From NCBI GenBank assembly GCA_003819975.1, contig RPPU01000203.1:1-7820 (forward strand): a stretch of 7,820 nt of DNA, in the 5' to 3' direction. Below are positions 6,535-7,820 of the stretch, in pieces. How positions within the stretch are numbered: position 1 is the stretch's first letter; each line of letters starts with the position of its first letter. Position numbers and translations under genes: made by a program. Below the pieces are notes generated by a model. That model was not told the DNA's origin. It searched no databases and was given only the letters and a program-made list of their open reading frames with translations. The DNA comes from Desulfobacteraceae bacterium. Lineage in GTDB: Bacteria; Desulfobacterota; DSM-4660; Desulfatiglandales; HGW-15.

Positions 6535-6876
6535 TCAAGACCCAAGACCTTCATAATCGGCTGATAAAGCGCCGAGAACCGCATCATGCTCGTTGATCAG
6601 AATCATTTGAAAGGGTGTTTTACCGTTGAATTCCGGCAGGCGCGTAAATAAAAATTCATGCAGCCCTTTAGGGGTATAGACCCGCAGTCCGAATTTTATC
6701 ACTTCCTGCAGTTTATCTAATAATGCACGTTGTTCCTGCCGATCCGGAGAGGTGTTGGTCTTTTCCCAACGAATAACCGAGCGGCCGCTGACACCCAAGA
6801 GTTGCCCGAACCGCTCCTGTGATAGGCCCAAGGCATTGCGGATTTCAACAATATTTATAAAGGAACTTCTATCCAT
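6535..6876 (-). CDS. Xre-family DNA-binding protein with MbcA/ParS-like antitoxin tail
   Basis: The product has 113 residues on the minus strand, starting at the ATG at 6876; GGAG on the minus strand (6884-6887) lies 7 nt upstream. An ATG 12 codons earlier lacks such a site. Residues about 9-39 form a helix-turn-helix of the Xre type: IRNALGLSQERFGQLLGVSG with the recognition part SGRSVIRWEK. The C-terminal half, with LHEFLFTRLPEFNG, KTPFQMI and a final AVLGALSADYEGLG, resembles the toxin-binding region of antitoxins paired with RES-domain toxins (DUF2384/MbcA-ParS-Xre). In that arrangement the toxin gene normally follows directly. Here the downstream side is a short gap and then the converging peptidase, so no toxin partner is visible. 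It is probably a dimeric repressor, perhaps a solitary remnant of a toxin-antitoxin pair. The HTH is firm, the antitoxin relation moderate. Confidence 0.82.
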   Translation of the reverse strand: MDRSSFINIVEIRNALGLSQERFGQLLGVSGRSVIRWEKTNTSPDRQEQRALLDKLQEVIKFGLRVYTPKGLHEFLFTRLPEFNGKTPFQMILINEHDAVLGALSADYEGLGS

Positions 6877-6883
6877 TGAAGCG

Positions 6884-6887
6884 CTCC
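6884..6887 (-). promoter_or_regulatory. Ribosome binding site for the Xre gene
   Basis: CTCC on the plus strand reads GGAG on the minus strand, 7 nt before the ATG at 6876. It decides between this start and the in-frame ATG at 6912, which would include it in the coding region. Confidence 0.65.
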
Positions 6888-6945
6888 ATAGTATTGTTTT
6901 TAGAAAAATCATTCTTTTCTTAAAATATCAAAAAAAAGCCAATTT

Positions 6946-7119
6946 TTGAAATCAAAACCGGTAACTATCTGTAATACGAGAGAAATTTTTTTAATCTTAC
7001 CGGCTATAGCCGTTTGGGTCTTAATCAAAGCTTATAAACGCCGTCATCTTATAAAAGAACGCGGATATGAAAAATTACTTTCCCATTCCTATTGGAGCTG
7101 TTATAATCGCTTTTTTTAA
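6946..7119 (+). CDS. Doubtful small membrane-protein ORF without an ATG
   Basis: Frame 1 is open through most of this gap and ends at TAA 7117-7119. From a TTG at 6946 it would give 57 residues with one hydrophobic stretch (about 13-26, REIFLILPAIAVWVLIK) followed by a basic patch (AYKRRHLIKER) and a short tail. That pattern fits a single-span small membrane protein with a cytoplasmic basic side. Against it, there is no ATG or GTG start and no Shine-Dalgarno, and the 12-bp palindrome lies inside it. It could equally be a gene fragment or chance. I do not recognise a family. Confidence 0.22.
   Translation: MKSKPVTICNTREIFLILPAIAVWVLIKAYKRRHLIKERGYEKLLSHSYWSCYNRFF
7001..7012. promoter_or_regulatory. 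12-bp perfect palindrome, possible operator
   Basis: CGGCTATAGCCG is its own reverse complement and lies between the divergent Xre and cyclase genes, 124 bp upstream of the Xre start and about 190 bp upstream of the cyclase start. An overlapping inverted repeat pairs CCGGTAA (6958-6964) with TTACCGG (6997-7003). A dimeric HTH protein such as the neighbouring Xre could bind here, but that is inference. The distance from both starts is larger than usual for an operator. Confidence 0.3.
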
Positions 7120-7136
7120 AACACCTCTGCTGGAAC

Positions 7137-7154
7137 AACGGTTCCTAAACCGTT
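7137..7154. other. 7-bp hairpin upstream of the cyclase
   Basis: AACGGTT (7137-7143) and AACCGTT (7148-7154) form a perfect 7-bp stem with the loop CCTA. An overlapping alternative stem, GGAAC (7132-7136) with GTTCC (7141-7145), would exclude it. No T-run follows. It lies 57 bp before the cyclase start and could be a leader structure or operator. Confidence 0.35.
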
Positions 7155-7201
7155 TATATCATTAATAAAAATCGTATCATATTTACTATCTCCGGACTGA
7201 T

Positions 7202-7205
7202 GGAG
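7202..7205 (+). promoter_or_regulatory. Ribosome binding site for the cyclase
   Basis: GGAG lies 6 nt before the ATG at 7212. The in-frame ATG at 7200 overlaps this site and has only a weak GGA upstream, so 7212 is preferred. Confidence 0.6.
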
Positions 7206-7211
7206 CGGGTC

Positions 7212-7820
7212 ATGGAATGCCCATTTTGTCGGATTAAAAATCTTGACGGTAGTCTGTATTGTTGCCAATGCGGCGAATATATTGAAGCCGATCGTTCTGC
7301 AAAGTCGGAACCGACAACCGCGGTGGCTGAACGAAAATATGTTACGGCTCTATTCTCGGACCTTTCCGGATACACAACTCTATGCGAGCGGCTGGATCCG
7401 GAACGCGTCAAAGAAATCCTGAATCATATTTTCAATGAAATCGCCTTAATTATTAAAAAATATGATGGTTATATTGCCCGCTTGATCGGCGACGAGATCT
7501 TGACTTTTTTCGGTTATCCCAAAACTCATGAAGACGATCCGATCCGGGCCGTTCGCGCCGCCCTGGAGATTCAGGGTAAAATTGAAAGTTTAAATACTTT
7601 ATATCTCCACGAAACCGTGCAGCCCTTAAGAATGCATACCGGCATCGGTACCGGTTTGATTGTTACCGGAGAGATGAACCCGGAACAGGGCCGGGAAGGG
7701 TTTACCGGGCATGCCATCAATGTCGCTTCCCGTCTGACCAAACTGGCCAGGGCCGGGGAAACCTTCATCAATATCGACACCTATCTGCAAACCAAGCATT
7801 CTTTTCACTTTGAAGAACAA
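7212..7820 (+). CDS. Zinc-ribbon class III nucleotide (adenylate/guanylate) cyclase, N-terminal part
   Basis: 203 residues are visible and the gene runs off the window. The first 21 residues hold a zinc-ribbon pattern (C3-x2-C6 and C17-x2-C20). The class III cyclase domain starts near residue 42 (RKYVTALFSDLSGYT) with metal-binding aspartates D50 in FSDLSG and D94 in LIGDEILTFFG, and transition-state residues N160 and R164 in GHAINVASRL. It should make cAMP or cGMP from the nucleoside triphosphate as a dimer in the cytoplasm. The position that is usually the base-selecting Lys, just before the second metal Asp, is Arg (R90), and the partner Asp/Thr is not evident, so nucleotide preference is uncertain. 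Relatives with this zinc-ribbon layout often continue into an AAA-type ATPase and TPR repeats; whether that holds here is outside the window. Confidence 0.9.
   Translation, partial: MECPFCRIKNLDGSLYCCQCGEYIEADRSAKSEPTTAVAERKYVTALFSDLSGYTTLCERLDPERVKEILNHIFNEIALIIKKYDGYIARLIGDEILTFFGYPKTHEDDPIRAVRAALEIQGKIESLNTLYLHETVQPLRMHTGIGTGLIVTGEMNPEQGREGFTGHAINVASRLTKLARAGETFINIDTYLQTKHSFHFEEQ

Noticed and set aside
6363..6596. 77-codon forward ORF overlapping the peptidase stop (TAATG)
   Set aside because: The overlap looks like translational coupling, but the peptide is basic and Cys/Arg-scattered with no fold, and runs into the antisense Xre gene.
7107..7117. T-run of seven as an intrinsic terminator
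   Set aside because: No stable stem immediately precedes it.
1..7820. A multi-gene defence or mobile system
   Set aside because: No nuclease, transposase, integrase, CRISPR repeat or conserved defence cassette is visible; the Xre gene alone does not make a system.

Overview
The window reads as a chromosomal stretch from a Gram-negative, signalling-rich bacterium, most likely a Desulfobacterota-type organism. This is inference: the multi-PAS histidine kinase, the truncated hybrid kinase and the zinc-ribbon class III cyclase resemble proteins common in that group, and a secreted SPOR-domain protein implies a peptidoglycan-containing envelope with a periplasm. No rRNA, tRNA, CRISPR array, transposase or phage gene is visible.

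Layout. (1) 1-522: the 3' end of a hybrid histidine kinase (tail of the ATPase domain plus a complete receiver). (2) 523-796: a repeat-rich gap with two copies of a palindromic hairpin and octamer repeats between them. (3) 797-2704: a complete soluble three-PAS histidine kinase without its own receiver. (4) 2705-2785: a short gap with an 8-bp stem-loop flanked by an imperfect direct repeat. (5) 2786-3649: a very AT-rich gene for an exported, cysteine-rich protein ending in a SPOR domain. (6) 3741-4346: a two-helix membrane protein of unknown function. (7) 4457-5035: a nitroreductase-family flavoprotein. (8) 5041-5103: nine tandem heptamers filling nearly the whole gap before (9) 5116-6363, a membrane M48 metallopeptidase carrying an EF-hand-type calcium loop. 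(10) 6535-6876, minus strand: a small Xre-type DNA-binding protein whose C-terminus resembles MbcA/ParS/Xre antitoxins, but with no toxin gene beside it. (11) 6877-7211: an AT-rich gap with a 12-bp perfect palindrome, a 7-bp hairpin and a doubtful small ORF. (12) 7212 to the window end: the 5' part of a zinc-ribbon class III nucleotide cyclase.

How the genes fit together. The first seven complete or partial genes to 6363 all read forward, but the gaps are 80-270 bp, so a single tight operon is not supported. The two kinases are plausible partners in phosphorelay signalling. The SPOR protein, the two-helix protein and the M48 peptidase are all envelope-associated, but nothing ties them into one pathway. 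I do not see a clear new multi-gene system. The most unusual material is the recurrent 7-8 nt tandem repeats in three gaps, the paired hairpins with a compensatory base-pair change, the EF-hand inside the peptidase, and the AT-rich SPOR gene.
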